Assembly: GCF_039523075.1 (NCBI RefSeq)
Contig: NZ_BAAAEP010000024.1
Coordinates: forward strand, 3,647 to 67,646
Reading direction: 5' to 3'
DNA: 64,000 nt
Origin: Caenispirillum bisanense
GTDB taxonomy: Bacteria; Pseudomonadota; Alphaproteobacteria; Rhodospirillales; Rhodospirillaceae
The translations under genes and the position numbers were made by a program. The notes under the pieces were generated by a model. It had not been told where the DNA came from and searched no databases. It saw nothing but the letters and a program-made list of their open reading frames with translations. The first letter of the stretch is position 1; each line of letters opens with the position of its first letter. Of the stretch, positions 45,929 through 53,189 are shown one piece after another.

Positions 45929-46924
45929 TCAGCCGGCCGGCGCGGAAACGGCGGCGACGCGATGGGACACGTCGTTGCGCTCCCACAGCGGGCGCCAGTC
46001 GAAGAACGGCGGCAGGATCTCGTCGTACTGCAGGTGCACGGCGGCCGGGGCCAGCGGGCTGAAGGCCGGCATGCGGTCGAACAGCCGGTTGGTGGTCTGC
46101 CGCTCGCTGCCCAGCGCCCGCTTGCGGGTGCCGACGAAACGGGTGTTCTCGAAGCACTCCCACTGCTCGCGCACCACCCGGCCGTGGGTGAACAGGGTGT
46201 GGGTGGCGTTGTGGATGGTGCGCCAGCGCCGGTCGCGGCCGAGCACGATGTAGGACGGCGGATGGTCCATGTAGAGCGAGCCGTGCTCCTGCGGGGCGAT
46301 CACCAGATGGCTGCCGCAGCGCGCCGCCATGTCGCGGTAGAAGTCCCACATGGCGAGCACGCCGTCGGTCTCGTGCAGCCAGTCGTCCTCAACGAAATAG
46401 GTCAGGCCGTCCTGCTGCCGCGCCCAGTCGAACTGCTGGTGCAGCGACGGCCCCTGGCCGGGTTCGGCGGTGGTCACCACCTCCACCGGCACGGCGGCGT
46501 CGGCCTCCGCCAGCACCTGCCGCAGGCGGGCGAGCGGGGCGGCATCGGACCGGTCGTCCAGCACCCGCAGGCTGACGCCGCCGCCGCCGTGGCGGGCGGC
46601 GTGGTTGAGCGACCGCACCAGCGACAGGGTGCAGCGCAGGGTCAGTTCCTCCAGGCTGCTGCCGGTCAGGCGCGGCTTGGGGTTTACGTTGCGGTTCTCG
46701 CGCAGGCAGGTGCGCAGGCAGACGTGCAGGGCATCAAGGTCCCCGGCCGGCGGGGCCGCCGGGCGAGGACGATCCTCCAGCGCCGCGACCGCCTCGCCCG
46801 CCTGCCCGTCGTCCAGGGCCCGCCGCACCATCCGCATGCCGCCGAGGCCGAGGCCGTTGTCGCGGCGGACCTGGTAGCCCTTCAGGCGGACGAGGGAATC
46901 GACAAGGCGGATGAGGGGGTTCAT
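45929..46924 (-). CDS. putative glycosyltransferase (GT-A-like), function unknown
   Basis: 331 residues. I do not recognise a named family. A central acidic motif TYFVEDDWLHETDGVLAMWDFY, an upstream GGVSLRVLDDRSDAAPLARLRQVLAEAD and downstream NTRFVGTRKRALGSERQTTNRLFD are visible. The layout fits a GT2/GT-A nucleotide-sugar fold with EDD as the metal-binding triad. The N-terminal 45 residues look like an added helical segment. It sits between a GT9 and a GT4 gene, so a surface-glycan role is likely. Confidence 0.7.
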   Translation of the reverse strand: MNPLIRLVDSLVRLKGYQVRRDNGLGLGGMRMVRRALDDGQAGEAVAALEDRPRPAAPPAGDLDALHVCLRTCLRENRNVNPKPRLTGSSLEELTLRCTLSLVRSLNHAARHGGGGVSLRVLDDRSDAAPLARLRQVLAEADAAVPVEVVTTAEPGQGPSLHQQFDWARQQDGLTYFVEDDWLHETDGVLAMWDFYRDMAARCGSHLVIAPQEHGSLYMDHPPSYIVLGRDRRWRTIHNATHTLFTHGRVVREQWECFENTRFVGTRKRALGSERQTTNRLFDRMPAFSPLAPAAVHLQYDEILPPFFDWRPLWERNDVSHRVAAVSAPAG

Positions 46925-47002
46925 GGCGGTGGTTCCGGCAGCGGGGTGGTTTTCATGGCACAGCGACGGCGGCGCCGCAAGGGCCGCCCCGCCCCGCCCG
47001 CC

Positions 47003-48040
47003 TCAGCCGGCGGGCAGCCGCCGCAGCAGCTGGTCCATCTCCGCCGCCGCCGCCTGCCAGGTGCGGCGGCGCTGGGGGGCGCGGGCGGCTTCCGACAGGC
47101 TGGCGTGCATGGCGTCGTTGCGCAGCAGCTCCACCGCCACGTTGGCGAAGGCGCTGGCATCGGGCACCAGATAGCCGGTCTGGCCGTTGTCCACCCGCTC
47201 CGCCACCGCCGGATAGCCGCGCGCCACCGCCGGGCAGCCGGCCGCCTGGCTGTCGGCCAGGGTCCAGCACGCCATGTCGTCGGGGTGGCCGGGGTAGAGG
47301 TGGACCCGCGCCGTGCGATAGGCCTTGGCCATGCCTTCGTCGCCCATGGGCTCCAGCACCGCGACGCCATGGTCCTGGCCGCGCAGGCAGCGGGCGACCA
47401 GCGGCCGCAGGTCTTCCGGCGCCGCCTCGGGGTCGATCATCGCCTTGTGCAGGCTGGCGGAATAGACGTCGAGCAACGCCTCCGGCACCTGCGGCCGCAC
47501 CTCGTCCATCCACAGGTCGAGCAGCCAGTCGAGGCCGTGGCTCGGGTGGGTGGTGACCACGGCGCGGGGCGGCCCGGCTTCGTCGGGCGTCGCCGGGGTG
47601 CGGTGGTAGGCGGGCGCCACGCCGGGGCGGATGACGACACCGTCGCCCTTGTGCCGGGCCTTCTGAGTGTCGCCGATGAACACCAGCGTCGGCTGCATGG
47701 CGCCGAGGATGGACTTCGCCGCCGCCTTGCCGAGGTATTCCGGCGCCGCCGTCACCCACAGCAGGCGGCGGCCGGGGCGGCGCACCGTTTCCAGCAGCGA
47801 CGGCCGGCGGAAGGCGATCAGGGCGTCGGCCTCCAGCGGGCGCGGCGCCTCCGGGTTGTGCCAGCGCGCATTGTCGATGGGCATGGAGTACTGACAGCGG
47901 TTGTAGACGTGGACCTCGTGCCCGCGCCCGGCCAGCGGCCCCGGCAGCAGGGCGAAGGCCTTCTCGGCGCCGCCCAGGGGGGCGCGGGCCGGCGTCCAGG
48001 CGTCGAAGGGAACGGAGTCGTCGAACAGGCAGACTTTCAT
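47003..48040 (-). CDS. glycosyltransferase family 4
   Basis: 345 residues. N-terminus MKVCLFDDSVPFDAWTPARAPLGGAEKAFALLPGPLAGRGHEVHVYN; C-terminus VHLYPGHPDDMACWTLADSQAAGCPAVARGYPAVAERVDNGQTGYLV. It is a GT-B fold with the E-x7-E donor pair changed toward D/W residues, and similar in plan to the gene at 41617. It is the 5'-most gene of the glycan cluster on this strand and diverges from ygfZ. Confidence 0.87.
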   Translation of the reverse strand: MKVCLFDDSVPFDAWTPARAPLGGAEKAFALLPGPLAGRGHEVHVYNRCQYSMPIDNARWHNPEAPRPLEADALIAFRRPSLLETVRRPGRRLLWVTAAPEYLGKAAAKSILGAMQPTLVFIGDTQKARHKGDGVVIRPGVAPAYHRTPATPDEAGPPRAVVTTHPSHGLDWLLDLWMDEVRPQVPEALLDVYSASLHKAMIDPEAAPEDLRPLVARCLRGQDHGVAVLEPMGDEGMAKAYRTARVHLYPGHPDDMACWTLADSQAAGCPAVARGYPAVAERVDNGQTGYLVPDASAFANVAVELLRNDAMHASLSEAARAPQRRRTWQAAAAEMDQLLRRLPAG

Positions 48041-48162
48041 CGGACAACCGTGCAGTCAGCGGAGCCGCCGTTATAGGCCACCGCCGCAAGCCTTGCCAAG
48101 CGCGGCCCATGGCGCCACCTTTGGCGCAACGAGTCGCCACGAATGATCGCGAAGGGCAGGCC

Positions 48163-49089
48163 ATGGCCGACATCCGCTACACCGTTCTGGAACACCGCGG
48201 CCTCCTCACCATCGCCGGCGAGGACCGCCGCACTTTCCTGCAGGGGCTGGTTTCCAACGACGTCACCAAGGTGGCGCCCGACCGCGCCGTGTGGGCGGCG
48301 CTGCTGACGCCGCAGGGCAAGTTCCTGCACGACATGGTCATCGTCGAGATGGGCGAGACGCTGTTCCTTGAAGCCGAACAGGCCCGCCTGGACGACCTGA
48401 AGACCCGCCTGTCGCGCTATCGCCTGCGCGCCAAGGTACAGATCGCCGTCGCCGAGGGCTGGGAGGTGGCGGCGGTGTTCGGTGCCGGGGCCGCCGCCCG
48501 CCTGGGCCTGCCGGAGAACGCCCCCGGCGCCGTACTGCCGCTGCCGGGCGGCGACGGCGACGGCATCGCCTTCACCGACCCGCGCCTGGCCGGGGCGCCG
48601 CTGCGCGTCATCGCCCCGACGGAGCGGGCCGCCGCCGTCCTCGCCGACCTGGGCGCCGTGCCGGCCGGCCGGGACGACTACGAGGCCCTGCGCATCGGCC
48701 TCGGCCTGCCCGACGGCAGCCGCGACATCGAGGTGGAAAAGGGCCTGCTGCTGGAGTCGGGCTTCGACGAACTGAACGGCGTCGACTTCAAGAAGGGCTG
48801 CTACGTCGGCCAGGAACTCACCGCCCGCACCAAGTACCGCGGCCTGACCAAGAAGCGCCTGCTGCCGCTGACCCTGCCCCCCGGCCACACGGCGGCGCCG
48901 GGCACGCCCCTGCTCACCGCCGACGGCAAGGAGGCCGGCGAGGTGCGCACCAGCGTGTCCGGCCGCGCCCTGGCCCTGGTGCGGCTGGAGCACCGCGAGG
49001 CGCCGCTCACCGCCGACGGCGTGGCGGTGACGGTGGCACTGCCCGACTGGGTGCGCCTGCCGCAGCCGAAAGAGGCGGCCGGAACCTGA
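48163..49089 (+). CDS. ygfZ: YgfZ/GcvT-domain folate-binding Fe-S maintenance protein
   Basis: 308 residues from ATG 48163 (GAAGGGCAGG upstream). N-terminus YTVLEHRGLLTIAGEDRRTFLQGLVSNDVTKVAPDRAVWAALLTPQGKFLHDMVIVEMG. The family signature with the redox-active Cys is FKKGCYVGQELTARTKYRG (about 213-231). It is related to GcvT but not a T-protein; YgfZ/Iba57 proteins support repair or assembly of certain [4Fe-4S] enzymes with folate. It is translationally coupled to the next gene (TGATG). Confidence 0.93.
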   Translation: MADIRYTVLEHRGLLTIAGEDRRTFLQGLVSNDVTKVAPDRAVWAALLTPQGKFLHDMVIVEMGETLFLEAEQARLDDLKTRLSRYRLRAKVQIAVAEGWEVAAVFGAGAAARLGLPENAPGAVLPLPGGDGDGIAFTDPRLAGAPLRVIAPTERAAAVLADLGAVPAGRDDYEALRIGLGLPDGSRDIEVEKGLLLESGFDELNGVDFKKGCYVGQELTARTKYRGLTKKRLLPLTLPPGHTAAPGTPLLTADGKEAGEVRTSVSGRALALVRLEHREAPLTADGVAVTVALPDWVRLPQPKEAAGT

Positions 49090-49631
49090 TGATGCGCCTG
49101 CTGTCCCGCCGCATCCTGCTGCCGGTCGCCGCCGTCGTCGGCCTCGGTCTTGGCGCCGTCGCCTCGTCGTGCGGCCACCAGCCGCCGTTCCAGCAGCTCA
49201 GCCGCAGCGGCGCCGAATACGGCCAGCGGCTGGCGCAGCGGGTGAACAATCCCGCCCCCGCCACGGTCTACGAGTCGCCGCCGCCGGGCTGGCTGTGGAC
49301 GGCATGGCTGGCCGACTTCCTGCCCGCCGTCACCGCCTGCATGGACGCCAGCGGCGAACCCGCCGCCATGGCGACCCAGGCCTGGCCGGTGCGGACCGGG
49401 GTGGTGGGCGTCCACCTGCGGGCGCCGGATGGCCGCCGGTGGGATTGCCTGGCGCCGTCGCAGGGCATGGCGGTGGAGCGCATCGAGGCCCTGCCCGCCG
49501 ATGCCCCGCCGGAAGGCCCGGTGTTCGCCCGCCTCGCCGAAACCGAGCCGCCGCCCGGCTGCGGGCCGGCCAGCGCCGCCGTGTCGGCCAGCGGGCGCCA
49601 CATCGGCTGGGTCATGCCGGGGCCGTGCTGA
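49089..49631 (+). CDS. small exported protein, function unknown
   Basis: 180 residues. The N-terminal MMRLLSRRILLPVAAVVGLGLGAVASSCGHQ looks like a signal or anchor sequence. The mature part has four further cysteines (TACMDAS, WDCLAP, PPGCGPA, GPC), compatible with two disulfides, and a Trp-rich stretch GWLWTAWLADFLPAV. No known family recognised. The start overlaps the ygfZ stop. It is followed by a 105-bp gap without a gene. Confidence 0.7.
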   Translation: MMRLLSRRILLPVAAVVGLGLGAVASSCGHQPPFQQLSRSGAEYGQRLAQRVNNPAPATVYESPPPGWLWTAWLADFLPAVTACMDASGEPAAMATQAWPVRTGVVGVHLRAPDGRRWDCLAPSQGMAVERIEALPADAPPEGPVFARLAETEPPPGCGPASAAVSASGRHIGWVMPGPC

Positions 49632-49736
49632 GGCGCGGCACTGTTTCCACCCGGTGAACGGTCCGGGTCCGCCGTCGCTGCCGACACCGCCGCGCCGCTG
49701 CCCTACCTTCAGGACAGCAACCCGGAGGTCATCGCC

Positions 49737-50504
49737 ATGCGCCCGTCAGTCCTGTTCGTCAGCCACGGTTCCCCCACCCTGGTGCTGGACCCCATCCCCG
49801 CCCATGCCGCCCTGCGGGCCCTTGGCGCCGCGTTGCCGGTGCCGGCGGCGGTGCTGGTGATCTCCGCCCACTGGGAGACGACGGCGCCGACCGTCGATGC
49901 GGCGCCGCAGCCCGCCACCATCCACGACTTTTACGGCTTCCCGGCCGACCTGTACGCCCAGCGCTACGCCGCCCCCGGCGCCCCGGCGCTGGCCCGGCGG
50001 GCGCACGAGCTGCTGGCGGCGGCCGGGCTCGACCCGGCGCCGCCGGCGGAGCGCGGCCTCGACCATGGCGCCTGGGTGCCGCTGGCGCTGCTGCGGCCGG
50101 CGGCCGACGTGCCGGTGTTCCAGGTCTCGGTGGTCCCCGACCGCGATGCCGCCTGGCACCGCCGCCTGGGCGCGGCGCTGGCGCCGCTGCGGGATGAGGG
50201 GGTGATGATCGTCGGCAGCGGCGCCGTCACCCACACCCTGCGGGCCATCGACTGGCGCCGCCGTGGCGGTCCCGGCCTGCCGTGGGTGGAGGACTTCGCC
50301 GATGCGGTGGCGGCGCGGGTGACGGCGGGGGAGACGCTGGACGACTGGCTCACCCTGCCCCACGCCGCCGCCAACCACCCGAGCCCGGAACACTTCCTGC
50401 CCCTGCCGGCAGCGCAAGGGGCGGCCGGCGGCGCGGCGGCAACGCTGGTCCACCGCAGCACCGACTTCGCGGCCCTGCGCATGGATGTCTACCGCTGGGA
50501 ATAA
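49737..50504 (+). CDS. DODA-type extradiol ring-cleavage dioxygenase (YgiD-like)
   Basis: 255 residues. LigB/DODA-family residues are visible: SHGSPTLVLD near the N-terminus, VISAHWETTAPTVDAAP, TIHDFYGFPADLYAQRYAAPGAP, RGLDHGAWVPL and the C-terminal GSGAVTHTLR. The several His would bind a divalent metal. Members open dihydroxyphenylalanine or related catechols (4,5-DOPA dioxygenase). The substrate here is unknown. Confidence 0.9.
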   Translation: MRPSVLFVSHGSPTLVLDPIPAHAALRALGAALPVPAAVLVISAHWETTAPTVDAAPQPATIHDFYGFPADLYAQRYAAPGAPALARRAHELLAAAGLDPAPPAERGLDHGAWVPLALLRPAADVPVFQVSVVPDRDAAWHRRLGAALAPLRDEGVMIVGSGAVTHTLRAIDWRRRGGPGLPWVEDFADAVAARVTAGETLDDWLTLPHAAANHPSPEHFLPLPAAQGAAGGAAATLVHRSTDFAALRMDVYRWE

Positions 50505-50530
50505 GGGCGCGTCCTGACGGCCGCTCGGGC

Positions 50531-50872
50531 TCAGGGGGAGATCAGGCGCAGCGGCTTGTCGAACACGCTCAGCACGTCCAGCAGGCTGGTGCCGCGGCGC
50601 AGGCGGGTTTCGCCGGCGAACAGCACGTATTCCGGCTTGGCGTTGGGGCCCTTGGGCGCCATCTTCACCAGGGTGAACTGCGGGCTTTCGTGGGTGTGGC
50701 GATGCACCGAGAATCGGGCCATGCCGATGTCGTGGGCAATGCCGTAGTCGCGCCATTCGCCCTTGGCGACCTGGCGGCTGTAGACGGCGAGCAGCGCGTT
50801 CAGTTCCGACCGGTTGAAGTACACCGGCGCACCGCGCTTGCGGCGGTCTGCGAGACGGATGACCTGTGCCAT
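50531..50872 (-). CDS. DUF2794 protein
   Basis: 113 residues: VYFNRSELNALLAVYSRQVAKGEWRDYGIAHDIGMARFSVHRHTHESPQFTLVKMAPK is the conserved alphaproteobacterial DUF2794 core. Basic N-terminus, no membrane segment. Function unknown. Confidence 0.9.
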   Translation of the reverse strand: MAQVIRLADRRKRGAPVYFNRSELNALLAVYSRQVAKGEWRDYGIAHDIGMARFSVHRHTHESPQFTLVKMAPKGPNAKPEYVLFAGETRLRRGTSLLDVLSVFDKPLRLISP

Positions 50873-50961
50873 GTGGGTCCGGGTCGCCTCCGTTGTAACC
50901 AGTCCGTCATCATTGTTGACCGGACCGCTGCCCAGGGCAAGCCGAAACGCCCCGGCCAGAC

Positions 50962-51246
50962 CTATTCCGGCGGCAGCATCACCGGCCCGGAAAGCGCCGG
51001 CGGCTGCGGCGGCGGCAGGGTAACAACGCGCGGCAGCGAGGTTCCGACCAACGTGTCGTGCTGGTTGGTGCTGGGCGCGTCATAGCAGGTGACCGCCGCC
51101 AGGGTGCGGTAGCAGAAGCGCGGCTTCGCCAGTTCCGCCACGAAGGCCGGATCGAGCGGCGGCGGCGGTTCCTGCGCACAGCCGCCGAGCGCGACGGAGC
51201 CGGCAACAGCCACGACGGCGGCAGCCAGCAGACGGAAGCGACGCAT
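50962..51246 (-). CDS. small lipoprotein
   Basis: 94 residues with signal MRRFRLLAAAVVAVAGSVALGGCAQEPPPP. The lipobox is VALGGC. The mature part has FCYRTLAAVTCYDAPS, a short conserved-looking core with two Cys, then a Pro-rich end. A GTG one codon earlier is an alternative start. Divergent from the next lipoprotein gene. Confidence 0.75.
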   Translation of the reverse strand: MRRFRLLAAAVVAVAGSVALGGCAQEPPPPLDPAFVAELAKPRFCYRTLAAVTCYDAPSTNQHDTLVGTSLPRVVTLPPPQPPALSGPVMLPPE

Positions 51247-51383
51247 CACGGCGGGGTCTCCTTGTGGACGAGAACCGAATCGACAGGGGCAGTATGCCGC
51301 CGCGCGCGTTAACGAGTCTTCAACGCCCCGCGCCGCCGTGCAAGAATGCCGTCAATCGTTCCAGAGCAAGGGATTGCGCCTGC

Positions 51384-52025
51384 ATGACCGCCATCATCGC
51401 CCGCTTCGCCGGCCGCCTGCGCGGCTGGCTCGCCGCCGGCCTTGCCGCCACCCTGGTCGCCGCCTGCACCCAGGCGCCGCCGGTGCCCGAATTCGCCGAC
51501 ATCCGCTACACCAACAAGCCGGCCATGATGTTCCAGGCCAACGACATGGTGGTGGCGTCGGACTTCCAGCCCAGCTTCCAGCCGCCGTTCGTGGAACACC
51601 TGATGCCGCTGCCGCCCGAACGCGCCCTGCGCACCTGGGCGCAGGACCGCATCACCGTTTCCGGCCAGAGCGGCGTGCCGGGCGACGTGGGCGGCCTGCG
51701 GGTGGTGCGGTTCGTCATCCGCGACGCCAGCGTGCGCGAGGAACGGCTACAGACCCAGGCCGGCGTGCGCGGCTTCCTGACCGATGAACAGGCCTGGCGC
51801 TACACCGCCCACATCCATGCCGACGTGGAAGTGCTGCGCGACCGCACCGTCATCGCCAGCGCCACCACCGAGGGCCACCGCTCCCGCACCCTCGGCGAGA
51901 AGGCCAGCCTGAACGAGCGCGAGGAGATGTGGTACAGCCTGGTGGTCGACCTGATGCAGGACTTCGACGCCGCCATGAGCCAGAACGTCCGCCAGCACCT
52001 GGGCGAGCATCTGGTCAGCCGCTGA
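51384..52025 (+). CDS. lipoprotein, function unknown
   Basis: 213 residues from ATG 51384. The signal RLRGWLAAGLAATLVAACTQAPP carries the lipobox LVAAC. The mature domain reads FADIRYTNKPAMMFQANDMVVASDFQPSFQPPFVEHLMPLPPERALRTWAQDRITVSGQSG. A C-terminal half follows with REERLQTQAGVRGFLTDEQAWRYTAHIHADVEVLRD. This resembles outer-membrane lipoproteins of the same order, but no named function is known to me. A longer start (51264) is rejected because it would bury the signal peptide. Confidence 0.8.
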   Translation: MTAIIARFAGRLRGWLAAGLAATLVAACTQAPPVPEFADIRYTNKPAMMFQANDMVVASDFQPSFQPPFVEHLMPLPPERALRTWAQDRITVSGQSGVPGDVGGLRVVRFVIRDASVREERLQTQAGVRGFLTDEQAWRYTAHIHADVEVLRDRTVIASATTEGHRSRTLGEKASLNEREEMWYSLVVDLMQDFDAAMSQNVRQHLGEHLVSR

Positions 52026-52057
52026 CCGGCTCCCGGCCGCCAGCGGCCACATGCGAC

Positions 52058-52095
52058 AAGGGGCGCCAGCCGGAACCCGGCGGCGCCCCTTTTCC
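52058..52095. terminator. strong bidirectional intrinsic terminator
   Basis: AAGGGGCGCC (52058-52067) pairs with GGCGCCCCTT (52082-52091); inside it GCCGG/CCGGC with an AAC loop. A U-rich tail TTTT follows on the plus strand and an A-rich flank precedes. It separates the convergent lipoprotein and the fragment at 52099. Confidence 0.85.
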
Positions 52096-52098
52096 GTG

Positions 52099-52353
52099 TC
52101 AGCCGCCGCTGCGACGGCGGGCGAGGATGTAGAAGGCGATGCCGGTCAGCCCGGCGATCCAGCCGAGCCCGCCGAGGATGTCGTGCAGCCGCACCTTCTC
52201 CTCGTAAGCCTCCAGCTGCTCGCGCAGGGGGTTGACCTCGCGGGCGACGGCGCGGGCGATGGTGTCTTCCAGCATCTCCGCATCGAAGGCCGCCAGGGCA
52301 CCGCCCGCCGCGCCTGCCGCCGCCCCGCCGCCGCCGGCGGTGAAGGCGGCGGC
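52099..52353 (-). CDS. C-terminal fragment of a membrane-anchored protein (5' part missing at homopolymer block)
   Basis: About 84 readable residues: AAFTAGG(Gly/Ala run) then FDAEMLEDTIARAVAREVNPLREQLEAYEEKVRLHDILGGLGWIAGLTGIAFYILARRRSGG. A short coiled coil is followed by a single C-terminal membrane helix with RRR inside. Tails of this pattern (PLREQL...RLHDILGG-G-I-GL-G) occur, as far as I recall, in NikL-like components of nickel/cobalt uptake systems, which would suit a urease-carrying organism. That is tentative. The upstream half runs into the G/C homopolymer and cannot be trusted. Confidence 0.5.
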   Translation of the reverse strand, partial: AAAFTAGGGGAAAGAAGGALAAFDAEMLEDTIARAVAREVNPLREQLEAYEEKVRLHDILGGLGWIAGLTGIAFYILARRRSGG

Positions 52354-52424
52354 GGGGGGGGCGGGGGGGGGGGGGGGGCGGGGCGGGGGGGGGGGGGGGG
52401 GCCCCCCCCCCCCCCCCCCCCCCC
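52353..52424. other. homopolymeric G/C block, probable assembly artefact or gap
   Basis: A G-rich run with only three or four interrupting C from 52353 ends in 17 consecutive G (52385-52401), abutting 23 consecutive C (52402-52424). This is what appears when reads from both sides lose signal into poly-G and an assembler joins them. Genuine coding of the flanks stops at its edges. The true sequence and its length are unknown. Confidence 0.85.
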
Positions 52425-52425
52425 G

Positions 52426-52551
52426 CCCGCCGCCGCCGCGCCCGCCCATGCCCGCTCGCGCCAGTTCCTGGCCTTCGAGCAGCTGCTGCACGAGGTGGCC
52501 CCGGCCGCCGCCGTCGCCGCCGGAACCGCCCGCTCGCCGGCCTTCCAATAA
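52426..52551 (+). CDS. 3' fragment of an unidentified plus-strand gene
   Basis: A frame leaving the homopolymer block encodes about 41 residues, ending HARSRQFLAFEQLLHEVAPAAAVAAGTARSPAFQ before TAA at 52549-52551. Codon third positions are almost all G or C, like the genes around it. The opposite strand here reads as Gly/Arg-rich nonsense. Its 5' part should lie in the missing sequence. No family recognised. Confidence 0.4.
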   Translation, partial: PAAAAPAHARSRQFLAFEQLLHEVAPAAAVAAGTARSPAFQ

Positions 52552-52633
52552 GAGGTACGTCATGAAGCCGAATGGACGCCGCCGCGGCCGGCTCCCTACC
52601 ATCATCGCCGGTGCCACAGCGGAGCGACCCGTC

Positions 52634-53185
52634 ATGTTCAGGAAGGCCATCGCCGCCATCGCCGCCGCCGTCTGCGCCGCCACCCTGGCCGCCGGCCCGG
52701 CCGCGGCCTCGGGCAAGGAGCGCATCGTCGGTCCCTACTGGAACCCGCACACCAAGTCCTACTTCGCGCTCATCGACACCACCGAGACGGGCCTGCGCTG
52801 GAGCCAGGCGGCCAAGCTGGCCACCACCCGCCACTACAAGGGCGCCCAGGGCCGGCTGGCGGTCATTCCCGACCGCCAGACCCATGACTTCATCATGGAA
52901 AAGTTCGGCCGCGCCTTCAACGACGACACCTGGATCGGCCTGCGCTACTTCTGCGCCTTCCGCAAGCTGATGTGGGTGAACGGCGAGGAGTTGTCCCACA
53001 ACCCGGTCGGCGTCTGGCATGTGCAGTGGTTCCGCGATGAATCCACCACCTGCTCCACCACCGGCGGCATGCAGTACATGCCGGTCTATTACCGCCACAT
53101 GGGCGCCGGGGCCACCTGGCAGGCCTCGGGCGAGATCAAGCGCTTCTACGACTACCTGATCGAATATCCGACCGGGAAGCAGTGA
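52634..53185 (+). CDS. secreted C-type-lectin-fold-like protein
   Basis: 183 residues from ATG 52634 (GGAG about 10 nt before). Signal peptide MFRKAIAAIAAAVCAATLAAGPAAA. The mature protein reads GPYWNPHTKSYFALIDTTETGLRWSQAAKLATTRHYKGAQGRLAVIPDRQTHDFIMEKFG...DTWIGLRYFCAFRKLMWVNGEELS. The spacing of W-S-Q-A, G-R-L-A-V-I, D-T-W-I-G-L and L-M-W-V-N-G-E follows the C-type lectin fold. Calcium-site residues are not obvious. It may bind a surface glycan in the periplasm. It is followed after 4 nt by the asparagine-synthetase-like gene. Confidence 0.75.
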   Translation: MFRKAIAAIAAAVCAATLAAGPAAASGKERIVGPYWNPHTKSYFALIDTTETGLRWSQAAKLATTRHYKGAQGRLAVIPDRQTHDFIMEKFGRAFNDDTWIGLRYFCAFRKLMWVNGEELSHNPVGVWHVQWFRDESTTCSTTGGMQYMPVYYRHMGAGATWQASGEIKRFYDYLIEYPTGKQ

Positions 53186-53189
53186 CCCG

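Noticed and set aside
52099..52725. Single minus-strand protein running through the homopolymer block
   Set aside because: It requires translating poly-G/poly-C as Gly/Pro runs and an implausible N-terminus; the block is better explained as an artefact.
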